A stretch of 64,000 bases of DNA from assembly GCA_947495165.1 (NCBI GenBank), contig CANLXM010000003.1, positions 124,001 through 188,000 of the forward strand, in the 5' to 3' direction. A program made the translations under genes and the position numbers. This DNA is from an uncultured Cellulomonadaceae bacterium (lineage in GTDB: Bacteria > Actinomycetota > Actinomycetes > Actinomycetales > Cellulomonadaceae). Below, piece by piece: positions 8,670 to 18,629 of this stretch (its first letter is position 1; every line of letters starts with the position of its first letter). A model generated the notes under the pieces. It saw only the letters and a program-made list of their open reading frames with translations, did not search any database and was not told the origin of the DNA.

Positions 8670-9833
8670 ATGACCGTGACACTGACGCCGTCCGAGGTGC
8701 GGGGGCTTCGGCTCCGTGCGCAGGGCCTGAGCGGCGAGCCCGGCGCGGGCGGTGCCGAGGGCGTCGTCGGTGTTGTCGACGAGCTGTTCGCCCTCCAGGG
8801 GCAGGACCTGCCCGGTGTGCTCTGGTCCCTGGGGCTCCGGACGGATGGCGCGGACCGCAGCACGGTGCGTGCGGCGTTCGACGCGGGCGCCCTCGTGCGC
8901 ACGTGGCCGTTCCGCGGGACGCTGCACGTCCTCGCCGCGACCGACGTTGGGTGGGTGCTCGCGCTGACCGGCCCGCGGATGATCGCCGCGGCCGCGCGCC
9001 GGCGCAGGGAGCTCGAGATCGACGAGAGTGTGCTGGAGGTCGCTCGCGAGGTCGCCGCCCGCGAGCTGGCCGGCGGCGCGCGCGTGTCGCGGACGCGGTT
9101 CAAGGAGGCTCTCGACGAGGCCGGCGTCCACACCGCTGGCCAGCGCGGCTACCACCTGATCAGCCACCTGGCGATCGAAGGACTGATCGCGTTCGGGCCC
9201 TTCGACGGCGCCGAGCAGCAGCTCGTGCTGGTCGCCGACCACGTTCCGCACCCGCGCCGCCTCGACCCCGAGGAGGGGCTCCGCGAGATCGTCCGTCGCT
9301 ACCTGCGCGGACGCGGCGTCGCGATGGCCGCCGACATCGCATGGTGGTCAGGGTTGACCGTGCGGGCCCTGCGGGCGGCAGCCGCGGAGCTCGGCGATGA
9401 GGTCGGTGCCGTGCAGGTCGGGGGAGTTGAGCATCTGGCCTGGGTGCCGCTGCTCGACGGCGGTAGGGCCGCCGGGCGCACCGCCTCCGGGGAGGCGGGG
9501 GTCGGCTCGCGCACGGCGCCGCGGCCCGTCCTCGCGCTCCCCGGCTTCGACGAGCTCCTGCTCGGCTACGCGGACCGGACGGCGACGCTCGCCCGTGAGC
9601 ACGCCGCGGCCATCGTGCCGGGCGGGAACGGAGTCTTCCGGCGGACGCTCGTGCAGCGGGGCCGGGTGGTGGGTACGTGGCGGGCAACGGAGACCGGCTC
9701 GGACGTGCGGGTGGTCGCCGAGACCTTCGGCGACGTGCCCCGCGGGGTCGAGGCGGGCCTCGCGCGCGAAGCCGCTCGATACGCGCGGTTCGTCGGGCTG
9801 CCGCTGCGAGAGGCGATGGTCGCGCCGGGCTGA
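8670..9833 (+). CDS. Winged-helix DNA-binding domain protein (HTH_42 type)
   Basis: 387 residues resembling the actinobacterial winged-helix family (HTH_42), which includes the E. coli YcaQ/AlkX DNA glycosylase group. Landmarks are the N-terminal VDELFALQGQDLPGVLWSLGLR segment, RTWPFRGTLHVL and the C-terminal LLPGFDELLLGY-like stretch (LALPGFDELLLGYADR). The start follows a CATGAT hexamer by 6 bases with no ribosome site. Whether this member is a glycosylase or another DNA-binding protein cannot be decided from sequence alone. It stands alone, divergent from the YyaL-type gene. Confidence 0.8.
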   Translation: MTVTLTPSEVRGLRLRAQGLSGEPGAGGAEGVVGVVDELFALQGQDLPGVLWSLGLRTDGADRSTVRAAFDAGALVRTWPFRGTLHVLAATDVGWVLALTGPRMIAAAARRRRELEIDESVLEVAREVAARELAGGARVSRTRFKEALDEAGVHTAGQRGYHLISHLAIEGLIAFGPFDGAEQQLVLVADHVPHPRRLDPEEGLREIVRRYLRGRGVAMAADIAWWSGLTVRALRAAAAELGDEVGAVQVGGVEHLAWVPLLDGGRAAGRTASGEAGVGSRTAPRPVLALPGFDELLLGYADRTATLAREHAAAIVPGGNGVFRRTLVQRGRVVGTWRATETGSDVRVVAETFGDVPRGVEAGLAREAARYARFVGLPLREAMVAPG

Positions 9834-9937
9834 TCGGTGGTGCCCGGGCCGTTCGCCTCCGCCGTCTCGCCTGAGCGACGGACACACGGCAGGGGCTCCG
9901 AGTCGCCACACCCGCGGCGGGACGCCAGGATCGTTGG

Positions 9938-10951
9938 GTGGAGAGCAGCTATGACGTCGTCGTCGTCGGAGGCGGGCCCGCCGGACTGAGCGGGGCGGTC
10001 GCCCTCGCCCGCGCGCGCCGGTCGGTCCTCGTGCTCGACGCCGGCGCGCCCCGCAACACCGCCGCCGAGCACGTCCACGGCTACCTCGGGCTCGAGGGCA
10101 TCGCGCCGTCGGAGCTGCTCGCGCGCGGGCGCGCCGAGGTGACCCGCTACGGCGGCGACCTCGTCGACGGGGAGGTGACCGACGTCGTCGGCCCTGGTCC
10201 CTCGAGCGGGCCGGAGGCGACCGGGCCGTTCACCGTGCGGCTGGCCGACGGGCGCAACGTCGAGGCGCGGCGGCTCCTCATCGCGAGCGGCACGCGCGAC
10301 GGGCTGCCTGAGATCCCCGGCTTGGCAGCGTTGTGGGGGCGCGACGTCCTGCACTGCCCGTACTGCCACGGCTGGGAGGCGCGCGACAAGAAGATCGGCG
10401 TGCTCGTCACCGCGCCGACGTCGGTCGACGAGGCGCTGCTCCTGCGCCAGTGGAGCGACGACGTCACCCTCTACACCCATGACACCCCGCTGCCCGACGA
10501 CGCCCAGCGCGCCCGTCTCCAGGCGCGCGGGGTGCGCATCGTCGAGGGCGAGGTGACCGGCGTCGTCACCGGCGCGGACGGACGGCTGACCGGGGTGCGC
10601 CTGGCGGGGGACGCCATGCACGTCGAGCCATGCGAGGCGCTCGTGGTGACACCGATCATCGTGGCGCGCGCGGAGTTCCTCGACGTCCTCGGCCCCGAGG
10701 CCCGGACCGAGGCACACGACGACGAACCGCTCGCGTGGCGGCTCATCGGCGCGGGCGACGGGGCCACCGACGTGCCCGGGATCTGGGTCGCCGGCAACGT
10801 GGCCCAGGTCGAGGCGCAGGTCGTCACCTCGGCAGCGATGGGCCTGCGTGCGGCCGTCGCCATCAATGCGGACCTCGTGCGCGAGGACACCGACCGCGCC
10901 GTCGCCGCGCAGCGGTCCGGGGGTGAGCAAGGGCACCGCGCGAGGCCGTGA
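9938..10951 (+). CDS. NAD(P)/FAD-dependent oxidoreductase, thioredoxin-reductase-like
   Basis: 337-residue flavoprotein. An FAD-binding GGGPAGLSGA motif follows the first beta strand (residues 5-22), with a conserved HCPYCHGWE segment near residues 135-143 that holds the CxxC of thioredoxin-reductase-like enzymes. The C-terminal part carries the GDGATDVPGIWVAGN type of motif that closes the FAD domain. It lacks a partner thioredoxin nearby, so its electron acceptor is unknown. GTG start with CAGGAT 6 bases before it and no ribosome site, suggesting a leaderless message. Confidence 0.88.
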   Translation: MESSYDVVVVGGGPAGLSGAVALARARRSVLVLDAGAPRNTAAEHVHGYLGLEGIAPSELLARGRAEVTRYGGDLVDGEVTDVVGPGPSSGPEATGPFTVRLADGRNVEARRLLIASGTRDGLPEIPGLAALWGRDVLHCPYCHGWEARDKKIGVLVTAPTSVDEALLLRQWSDDVTLYTHDTPLPDDAQRARLQARGVRIVEGEVTGVVTGADGRLTGVRLAGDAMHVEPCEALVVTPIIVARAEFLDVLGPEARTEAHDDEPLAWRLIGAGDGATDVPGIWVAGNVAQVEAQVVTSAAMGLRAAVAINADLVREDTDRAVAAQRSGGEQGHRARP

Positions 10952-10999
10952 CCCCGCGCGGGGCGTGTGAGAACCTGAGGTCAGAGCCCTGGCGGGCTC

Positions 11000-11041
11000 C
11001 CGGACGAGGGGTGCCGTACCCGGCGAGCGACAAGACGGCCC
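11000..11041 (+). promoter_or_regulatory. Guanidine-III (ykkC-III) riboswitch
   Basis: The segment reads CCGGACGAGG, then GTGCCGTACCCGG, a short linker, then ACAAGACGGCC, matching the remembered guanidine-III consensus almost base for base. Both pseudoknot helices can form: CCGG (11000-11003) with CCGG (11020-11023), and GCCGT (11013-11017) with ACGGC (11035-11039). It ends 13 bases before the start codon of an SMR exporter, right next to the GGGAG ribosome site, so guanidinium binding would be expected to switch translation on. Confidence 0.88.
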
Positions 11042-11054
11042 AGGGAGAACTGCC

Positions 11055-11369
11055 ATGTCGTGGATCGTCCTCATCCTGTCCGGCGGCCTCGAGGCCGTCT
11101 GGGCCACCGCGCTCGGCCGCTCCGACGGCCTCACCAAGCTCGGTCCCACGGTCGTGTTCGGCATCGCTCTGCTCGGCAGCATGGCTGGGCTCGCCTACGC
11201 GATGCGCGAGCTGCCCACCGGGACCGCCTACGCCGTCTGGGTCGCGATCGGCGCGAGCCTGACCGTCGGCTACGCGATGGCCACCGGCGCAGAAGCCGTG
11301 TCGCTCGTGAAGATCCTGCTGCTGCTCGGGATCGTCGGCTGCGTCGTCGGGCTCAAGGTCCTCGACTGA
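11055..11369 (+). CDS. gdx: SMR-family guanidinium exporter (Gdx/SugE type)
   Basis: Small multidrug-resistance-family transporter, 104 residues, four membrane helices, working as a dual-topology dimer. The essential Glu13 lies in GGLEAVWATALG, and Gly10 and Trp16 fit the Gdx subgroup rather than the drug-exporting Qac subgroup. The guanidine-III riboswitch directly upstream makes guanidinium/proton antiport the most likely function. Ribosome site GGGAG lies 9 bases before the ATG. Convergent with the VIT-family gene. Confidence 0.93.
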   Translation: MSWIVLILSGGLEAVWATALGRSDGLTKLGPTVVFGIALLGSMAGLAYAMRELPTGTAYAVWVAIGASLTVGYAMATGAEAVSLVKILLLLGIVGCVVGLKVLD

Positions 11370-11405
11370 GCCGCCTAGGTCGCCCTCGGTGGCCTGGCGC
11401 TCCGG

Positions 11406-12152
11406 CTAGACGACGCCCGCGGTGCCCAGGAGCACCCCGGTGAGGTACGTGGCCCCGAGGGCCAGCGTGCCGCCGACGACGACGCGCGCCGCGGCGCGGA
11501 CCTTCGAGCTGCCACCGATGCCCGCCGCGACCATGCCGGTCAGCGCGAGCGCCAGCAGCGTCGCCGCGAAGGCCACCGGGACGCGTGCGCTCGCGGGCGG
11601 CAGGAGGATCGCGAGCATCGGCAGCACCGCGCCGAGCGCGAACGCCACGAAGCTCGCGGCGCCCGCGTGCCAGGGGCTCGCGACGTCGTGCCGGTCCAGG
11701 TTGTGCCGCTCGTGCAGGTGGGCGTCGAGGGCGTCGACGTCGGACAGCTCGCGGGCCAGCGCCGCAGCCGTGGGGGCGCTCACGCCGCGCTCCTCGTAGA
11801 GCCGGGCCAGGGCGGCGAGCTCCGCGGCGGGGTCGGTCGCCAGCGCCCGGCGGGTGTGGTCGATGATCTCCTCCTCGGTGTCGCGCTGGCTGCTCACCGA
11901 GACGTACTCGCCCAGCGCCATGGACACGGCGCCACCGATCGACGCCGCGAGGCCCGCGAGGAGGATCGGTGCGGTGTCCGTGGTCGCGCCCGCGACGCCG
12001 ACGACGACCGCGGCGATCGACACGATCCCGTCGTTCGCGCCGAGGACCCCGGCGCGCAGGGCGTTGAGGCGGCGCTCCATGCCGCCGCCCCGCGCGACGA
12101 TGCCACCGGGGTCCCTGGTGACCGCGCTGACGGCGTTCGACACGATGCTCAT
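11406..12152 (-). CDS. VIT1/CCC1-family iron/manganese transporter
   Basis: 248-residue membrane protein of the vacuolar iron transporter family, which moves Fe(II) or Mn(II) out of the cytosol. Family hallmarks are LRAGVLGANDGIVSIAAVVVG at the first helix and GGAVSMALGEYVSVSSQRD at the second, followed by a cytoplasmic metal-binding helical domain rich in Glu and three further helices. TAGCGT lies 6 bases before the ATG. In bacteria such proteins protect against metal excess; direction and metal here are inferred from the family. Confidence 0.92.
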   Translation of the reverse strand: MSIVSNAVSAVTRDPGGIVARGGGMERRLNALRAGVLGANDGIVSIAAVVVGVAGATTDTAPILLAGLAASIGGAVSMALGEYVSVSSQRDTEEEIIDHTRRALATDPAAELAALARLYEERGVSAPTAAALARELSDVDALDAHLHERHNLDRHDVASPWHAGAASFVAFALGAVLPMLAILLPPASARVPVAFAATLLALALTGMVAAGIGGSSKVRAAARVVVGGTLALGATYLTGVLLGTAGVV

Positions 12153-12158
12153 ACCCCG

Positions 12159-12164
12159 ACGCTA
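12159..12164 (-). promoter_or_regulatory. Predicted leaderless -10 for the VIT-family gene
   Basis: Minus-strand TAGCGT, 6 bases before the ATG at 12152; no ribosome site intervenes. Confidence 0.5.
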
Positions 12165-12306
12165 GGCCGGTGGTCGATGGCCCGCAAGCAAGGAAAGGCG
12201 GCCCTATCCCGCAGAAATCCGCGGCTCTCGGGGTCATCGTGACCAGGGGGCGGACGCGTTGTCCGCCCCTCGGTTCGTCGGGGCGTGCACCTGCGGCTCG
12301 GCCCCC

Positions 12307-12312
12307 TAGGGT
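12307..12312 (+). promoter_or_regulatory. Predicted leaderless -10 for the dehydrogenase-ACT operon
   Basis: TAGGGT, 7 bases before the ATG at 12320, with no ribosome site between. Confidence 0.5.
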
Positions 12313-12319
12313 CAGGCCC

Positions 12320-13408
12320 ATGGACGTGGCCGTGATCGGTGCGACCGGCGACGTCGGCCGGGCCGTGTGCACCCAGCTGGTAGAACGACGGATCCTCCCG
12401 ACCTCCTCGCGCCTGCAGCTCGTGGGCCGCGCGACAGGCGCGTCGGCGTCGGCCACGTACGGCTTGCGCGCCGACCTGGTCGACGCGTTCGACGAGCACG
12501 CGCCCCTGATCGACGTCGCGCTCTCGCCGGCCGACGTCGTCGCGGACGTCGTGGTCCTTGTCGCCGGCCGGACGGTCCCGACGCGGGGCAGCGAGGCGAC
12601 CGACCGCGCGGCCCTCGCTGCCGACAACCGGCAGGTCTTCCTCGACTACGCCCAGGCGCTCGGTGAGCACGGCTCGGGGCACGAGGTCGTCGTCGTCGTC
12701 TCCAACCCCGTCGAGCTCGCCGTGGCCACGATGGCCAGCGTGCTGGGCCGACGCCGCGTGATCGGCATGGGCGCCTGGCTCGACACCCTGCGCTTCCGGC
12801 GGGAGATCGCCGTGACGCTGGGCCTGCGGCGGCACCGGATCGGCGGGTTCGTGGCCGGGCAGCACGGCAACGACATGGTCCCGCTGTGGTCGACGGTCCG
12901 GATCAGCGGGCTGGACCCCGAGGAGCGCGCACTCGCGCTCGAGCGTCTGCGCCGCGGCCGGTCCCTCGCCACGTTCACCGACGAGATCGCCCAGGCGCAG
13001 GCCGCGCTGCTGAGCGCCGCGCAGGACGACACGGGCGACGCGTTCGCGCTGATCGACTCGTGGCCGCCTGATTTGCGGGCCGTCGCCCGGCCGTGGTTGA
13101 CCCACCAGAGCGGCGCCAAGACCGCGACCGCGACCGCGAGCGCCACCGCCGACCTCGTCGAGACGATCTTCGACGGACGCGAGATCGTCGTCGCGGGCCA
13201 GGTCGCCCTCGACGGGGAGATCGCGGTCGCCGGAGCCCCGGTGCGCGGGGTGCTGGGCGTGCCGGTCGTGCTCGGCCCCGACGGGTGGACGAAGGTGCTG
13301 CTCGACGAACTGCCGCCCGACGAGGACGCCCGGCTCGGTGCGGTCGCCGGGCGAATCGACGCTTCCCTGGAGCCGTGGGGCCTGAGCCAGGGGGAGGGGC
13401 GCGCATGA
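12320..13408 (+). CDS. Lactate/malate dehydrogenase-like NAD-dependent oxidoreductase
   Basis: 362 residues with the LDH/MDH architecture. The nucleotide-binding loop GATGDVG is at residues 7-13; GRTVPTR (83-89) occupies the substrate loop and has Arg84 where malate dehydrogenases carry Arg and lactate dehydrogenases Gln; SNPVE (128-132); LDTLRFR supplies the Asp-xx-Arg pair; and the catalytic His182 sits in GQHGNDMVP. The features lean towards a dicarboxylate substrate, but the sequence is divergent and extends beyond the usual 310-330 residues. It overlaps the ACT-domain gene by 4 bp, suggesting a regulated pair. Confidence 0.82.
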   Translation: MDVAVIGATGDVGRAVCTQLVERRILPTSSRLQLVGRATGASASATYGLRADLVDAFDEHAPLIDVALSPADVVADVVVLVAGRTVPTRGSEATDRAALAADNRQVFLDYAQALGEHGSGHEVVVVVSNPVELAVATMASVLGRRRVIGMGAWLDTLRFRREIAVTLGLRRHRIGGFVAGQHGNDMVPLWSTVRISGLDPEERALALERLRRGRSLATFTDEIAQAQAALLSAAQDDTGDAFALIDSWPPDLRAVARPWLTHQSGAKTATATASATADLVETIFDGREIVVAGQVALDGEIAVAGAPVRGVLGVPVVLGPDGWTKVLLDELPPDEDARLGAVAGRIDASLEPWGLSQGEGRA

Positions 13409-13848
13409 GCGAGCAGCGCTGGGTCGCCGCCATCTACAGCGACGACCGTCCCGGCACGCTGACGGCGCTCGCCGAGGTGTTCTCCACGCGCGGCGTGAGC
13501 TTCGACTCGCTCGCGACCCGAGCGGTCGAGGGTTCCGCCGCGGCGATCACCGTGACGTTCACGGCGACCGAGCGGCGCCAGCATCTGCTCGCGCGGACGC
13601 TGGCGCGGCTCGCCGTCGTGCGCTCGGTGCGGGTCCGTGCGGCCGACGACCCGGGGGTGCGCGCCGTCGCCGCGCTGCGGATGCCCGCCGGTGTGGAGCT
13701 CGACGTGCCGGCCGCGAACATCGTGCGCCGCGAGGGCTCGCGCGAGCTGATCCTGGTCGAGGGCACCTACGCGGAGGTGGACGCGCTCATCGCGGCGGCC
13801 CACGCGAACGGCGCCGTTATGACGGGGTTCCTCATCCTCGACGTGTGA
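13405..13848 (+). CDS. ACT-domain protein, IlvN-like
   Basis: 147 residues. The N-terminal half is a clear ACT domain (VAAIYSDDRPGTLTALAEVFSTRG), the small-ligand-binding fold of the acetolactate synthase regulatory subunit. The C-terminal half (AANIVRREGSRELILVEGTYAEVDAL) resembles a second beta-alpha-beta unit. It has no catalytic motifs. Because it overlaps the dehydrogenase gene by 4 bp and no acetolactate synthase is nearby, it may regulate that dehydrogenase; this is inference. A true ilvN would sit between ilvB and ilvC. Confidence 0.8.
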   Translation: MSEQRWVAAIYSDDRPGTLTALAEVFSTRGVSFDSLATRAVEGSAAAITVTFTATERRQHLLARTLARLAVVRSVRVRAADDPGVRAVAALRMPAGVELDVPAANIVRREGSRELILVEGTYAEVDALIAAAHANGAVMTGFLILDV

Positions 13849-13858
13849 CCGGGTGCGC

Positions 13859-13928
13859 CGACTTCGTCGGTTCGATCCCGACTTCGTGGGTTCTACCTGA
13901 CGAAGTCGGTACCAGAGTGACGAAGTCG
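13859..13928. repeat. Intergenic cluster of inverted ACTTCGT repeats
   Basis: ACTTCGT occurs at 13861 and 13881 and its complement ACGAAGT at 13900 and 13920. The inner pair extends to a perfect 10-bp stem, CCGACTTCGT (13878-13887) with ACGAAGTCGG (13900-13909), and the outer pair can also fold. It lies just after the ACT gene and may act as a terminator or a dispersed palindromic element; no U-tract follows. Confidence 0.7.
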
Positions 13929-14034
13929 CGGTGTGTGGCCGGGGTGGGGGCGGTGGGGCCGGTGGGGGCCCGGCCGGAGCCCCGGCTGGTGGGGACAGCG
14001 GGCGGGAAGCGGGGCTGGCCCGCAGACTGGGGGA

Positions 14035-14856
14035 ATGCTGACACCCGCTCCATCTGCTCGTTCCGCCGCGGACCTCGCCGCCGCCCCGCTGCGGCGGGCC
14101 CGGCACCTGATCGCCGTCGGGGACGCTCGGGTGGGGATCCTGGAGACCGGCGTGCTGACCGCGCCGACGACGTACGTGCTGGTCCACGGCCTGGGCATGT
14201 CGATGCGCTACTTCACCGACCTCGCGGACGAGCTCGGCCGGGACAGCCGCGTGCTGCGGGTCGACCTGCACGGGTTCGGCACCCGCAGCCACGAGCAGGG
14301 CGACCTGAACATCCCCGAGCACGCCGACGCGCTCGTCGACGCACTGCGCGGAATCCCGCGGCGTGCGCCCGAGAGCGACGCGCGCGAGACGGTCTTCGTC
14401 GGGCAGTCCATGGGCTGCCAGGTCGTCGTCGACGCCGTCGCCCGGTACCCGCACGCCGCGGACCGCGCCGTGCTGATCGGCCCGACGACGGACCCGCGCC
14501 GGCGCAGCCTCCTCGGCCACGCGGCCCGGCTCGCCGTCGACAGCACGCGTGAGCCGTGGCGCGCCAACAAGGTCGTCGTCCGCGAGTACGCCCGCGCCGG
14601 CGTCCGGCGCTACCTCGTGACGGCCGCGTTCATGTTCGCGGACCGGATCGAGCACAAGCTGTCCCGGGTGCGCGTGCCCACGCTCGTCGTGCGTGGCGCC
14701 CAGGACATGATCGCGCGCGACGACTGGGTGCAGCGCATGGCCCACACGCTGCCGTACGGCTCGTGGACGCAGGTCCCGGGCGCCCCGCACTTGGTGCAGA
14801 TCACCGACCCGGTCGCCGTCGCCGAGCTGTGCCGTCGAGGCACCCCCGCGCCGTGA
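14035..14856 (+). CDS. Alpha/beta hydrolase
   Basis: 273 residues with the alpha/beta hydrolase fold. HGLGMS supplies the oxyanion region, the nucleophile elbow is GQSMG (Ser near residue 124), an acid (VRGAQD) and a late His (APHLVQ) complete the triad. Substrate unknown; the family includes esterases, lipases and C-C hydrolases. The ATG has a CAGACT hexamer 6 bases upstream and follows a G-run that might also serve as a weak ribosome site. Its stop overlaps the next hydrolase start by 4 bp. Confidence 0.85.
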   Translation: MLTPAPSARSAADLAAAPLRRARHLIAVGDARVGILETGVLTAPTTYVLVHGLGMSMRYFTDLADELGRDSRVLRVDLHGFGTRSHEQGDLNIPEHADALVDALRGIPRRAPESDARETVFVGQSMGCQVVVDAVARYPHAADRAVLIGPTTDPRRRSLLGHAARLAVDSTREPWRANKVVVREYARAGVRRYLVTAAFMFADRIEHKLSRVRVPTLVVRGAQDMIARDDWVQRMAHTLPYGSWTQVPGAPHLVQITDPVAVAELCRRGTPAP

Positions 14857-15635
14857 GCCGAACGGTGCGCTGGGGGCGCCACCTGGCCCGCGCCGTGCGG
14901 TTCGGGCCGGCCTGGGCCGCGGACTACGCCTACGCCGCCGCCTGGCAGGCCCGCGCGGCGATCGACCGCACCGCGCCCGACGCCTACCGCGGCCCGGCGT
15001 CGGACACCGCCCGCCAGGTCCTGCTCATCCCGGGGGTCTACGAGACCTGGCAGTTCCTGCGGCCCGTCGCCCGCCTGCTACGCGACCACGGCCACGAGGT
15101 GCACGTGCTGTCCGACCTGCGCCGCAACACCGCGCCGATCCCGGAGTCGGCCCAGCTCGCCTCCCGGTACCTCGACGACCACGACCTGCGCGACGTCGTC
15201 GTCGTCGCGCACTCCAAGGGCGGGCTGATCGGCAAGCACCTCATGGTGGACGACGCCGACCGCGGCGAGGGCGCCAGGATCCGCTGCATGGTCGCGATCT
15301 CGACGCCGTTCTCCGGGTCCCCGTACGCCCGCCTCGCGCCGATCCCCAACCTGCGCATGTTCTCGCCGTCCCACGCGGGCCTGCGCACCCTCGCCGCGAA
15401 CCTCGCCGTGAACGCGCGCATCACGTCGGTCTACGGCCGGTTCGACCCGCACATCCCCGACGGTTCGCGCCTCGACGGCGCGCACAACGTCGAGCTGCCG
15501 TCCGCGGGGCACTTCCGCATCCTGTCCAGCCCCCGCCTGCTCGCGATGCTCCCCGCCCTGGTTGCCTGCAGATGCGCCGATTGTCGGGATCCGGCTACCG
15601 TCGAGCATGACAACGAGCTCCCGCACCAGCACTGA
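14853..15635 (+). CDS. Lipase-like alpha/beta hydrolase, second of a tandem pair
   Basis: 260 residues. VLLIPGVYETWQFLRPVARLL is the strand-oxyanion region and VVAHSKGG the nucleophile elbow with Ser, typical of triacylglycerol-lipase-like or PGAP1-like hydrolases; a late His lies in SAGHFRIL. GTG start overlaps the preceding hydrolase by 4 bp, so the two are coupled. The N-terminal Ala/Arg-rich 40 residues are probably cytoplasmic, with no clear signal peptide. Its end overlaps the next gene by 29 bp. Confidence 0.83.
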   Translation: MSRTVRWGRHLARAVRFGPAWAADYAYAAAWQARAAIDRTAPDAYRGPASDTARQVLLIPGVYETWQFLRPVARLLRDHGHEVHVLSDLRRNTAPIPESAQLASRYLDDHDLRDVVVVAHSKGGLIGKHLMVDDADRGEGARIRCMVAISTPFSGSPYARLAPIPNLRMFSPSHAGLRTLAANLAVNARITSVYGRFDPHIPDGSRLDGAHNVELPSAGHFRILSSPRLLAMLPALVACRCADCRDPATVEHDNELPHQH

Positions 15636-16410
15636 CCGGCCGCTCGCGCGGCAGATCTCCGTCACCGTCGCGTACGTCGTGTGCCTCGTGGGGTCCATGA
15701 TCGGCGTCGGCGTGTTCGGCGGGACGCCCATCGCCGAGGCCGCCGGCGGGGTGCTCGCGAGCGACTCGACGCACCTCGCGCCGGCGTCGGGCGCGTTCTC
15801 CATCTGGACGCTGATCTACGTGGGCCTTGGCGCCTACACGCTGTGGCAGTGGTGGGACTTCGACGACCGCCGGCGCATCGCGTGGCTCGTGGTCGCCAGC
15901 CAGCTGCTCAACGCCGCGTGGATCCTCGTGGTCCAGGCCGGCCAGGTGTGGCTGAGCGTCGTCGTGATCGTGGTGCTGCTCGGCGTGCTGATCGCCCTGT
16001 TCCTGCGGCTCCGGGCGACGCCGACCCGCAACCCGATCGGCGCGGCCGTCGCGGACGGCACGCTCGGCGTCTACCTGGGCTGGGTGTGCGTCGCGACCGT
16101 CGCGAACGTTGCGGCCGCACTCGCGGGCTCCGGTGTCGACGCGGGCGGCAACCCGGTGCCGTGGTCCGTGGTGGTGCTGGCCGTCGCGGGCTTCGTCGGC
16201 GTCGCGCTCGCCGTCGTGGGTCGGGGGAGCCTCGTGGCGTCAGCGGCCGCTGCGGCGATCACCTGGGGCGTCGCCTGGATCGCCGTCGCCCGCCTCCAGG
16301 GGCAGCCGGAGTCGACGACGACGGCCACGGCCGCCGCGGCGGTCGCGGGTGTGGTCGCGCTCGTGGCGCTGGTCGCCCTCGTGCGCCGGGTCACCGACCG
16401 GCGCGACTGA
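15607..16410 (+). CDS. TspO/MBR-type (tryptophan-rich sensory protein-like) membrane protein
   Basis: 267 residues, mostly hydrophobic. The central region (AFSIWTLIYVGLGAYTLWQWW, then LNAAWILVVQAGQVWLSVVVIV) matches the Trp-rich helices of TspO-like proteins. It has about seven to eight predicted helices, more than the five of classical TspO, as in the longer bacterial paralogues. Ligand and function are unknown; TspO proteins bind tetrapyrroles or sterols. TACCGT lies 5 bases before the ATG. It is convergent with nadE, with only 4 bp between stops. Confidence 0.75.
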   Translation: MTTSSRTSTDRPLARQISVTVAYVVCLVGSMIGVGVFGGTPIAEAAGGVLASDSTHLAPASGAFSIWTLIYVGLGAYTLWQWWDFDDRRRIAWLVVASQLLNAAWILVVQAGQVWLSVVVIVVLLGVLIALFLRLRATPTRNPIGAAVADGTLGVYLGWVCVATVANVAAALAGSGVDAGGNPVPWSVVVLAVAGFVGVALAVVGRGSLVASAAAAAITWGVAWIAVARLQGQPESTTTATAAAAVAGVVALVALVALVRRVTDRRD

Positions 16411-16414
16411 CCGC

Positions 16415-18457
<2,043 letters not shown>

Positions 18458-18551
18458 GGTCCTGAGTCTGGCAGGAGCCGGGGACAGGTGCAGGTCAGCG
18501 GATGCGCTTGACACTCCCGCGGTCGGCGTGGAAGTGTGTGACGCAGCCCAC

Positions 18552-18565
18552 TGGAAACGTTTCCA
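18552..18565. promoter_or_regulatory. LacI-family operator of the 18630-30366 catabolic operon
   Basis: TGGAAACGTTTCCA is a perfect 14-bp palindrome with central CG, the classical LacI/GalR half-site spacing. It lies 65 bp before the start of the lacI-type gene that heads the operon. A TTGACA-like -35 is at 18508-18513; no clear -10 is seen. The site would let the regulator repress its own operon. Confidence 0.82.
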
Positions 18566-18629
18566 AACGTGTTCTAGACGGGCCGTGACACTGACGTCCA
18601 CCCCGCTCGACGACGAGAGGAGGCCCGCC

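Noticed and set aside
11055..11369. Annotating the SMR protein as a quaternary-ammonium drug exporter
   Set aside because: The guanidine-III riboswitch and Gdx-type residues Gly10, Glu13 and Trp16 point to guanidinium export.
13405..13848. Naming the ACT protein ilvN
   Set aside because: There is no ilvB or ilvC beside it and it overlaps a dehydrogenase gene instead, so the regulatory target is unproven.
12646..14790. A 714-codon minus-strand open frame covering the dehydrogenase, ACT and hydrolase genes
   Set aside because: It crosses the intergenic repeat cluster and three motif-bearing genes; no start signal or domain supports it.
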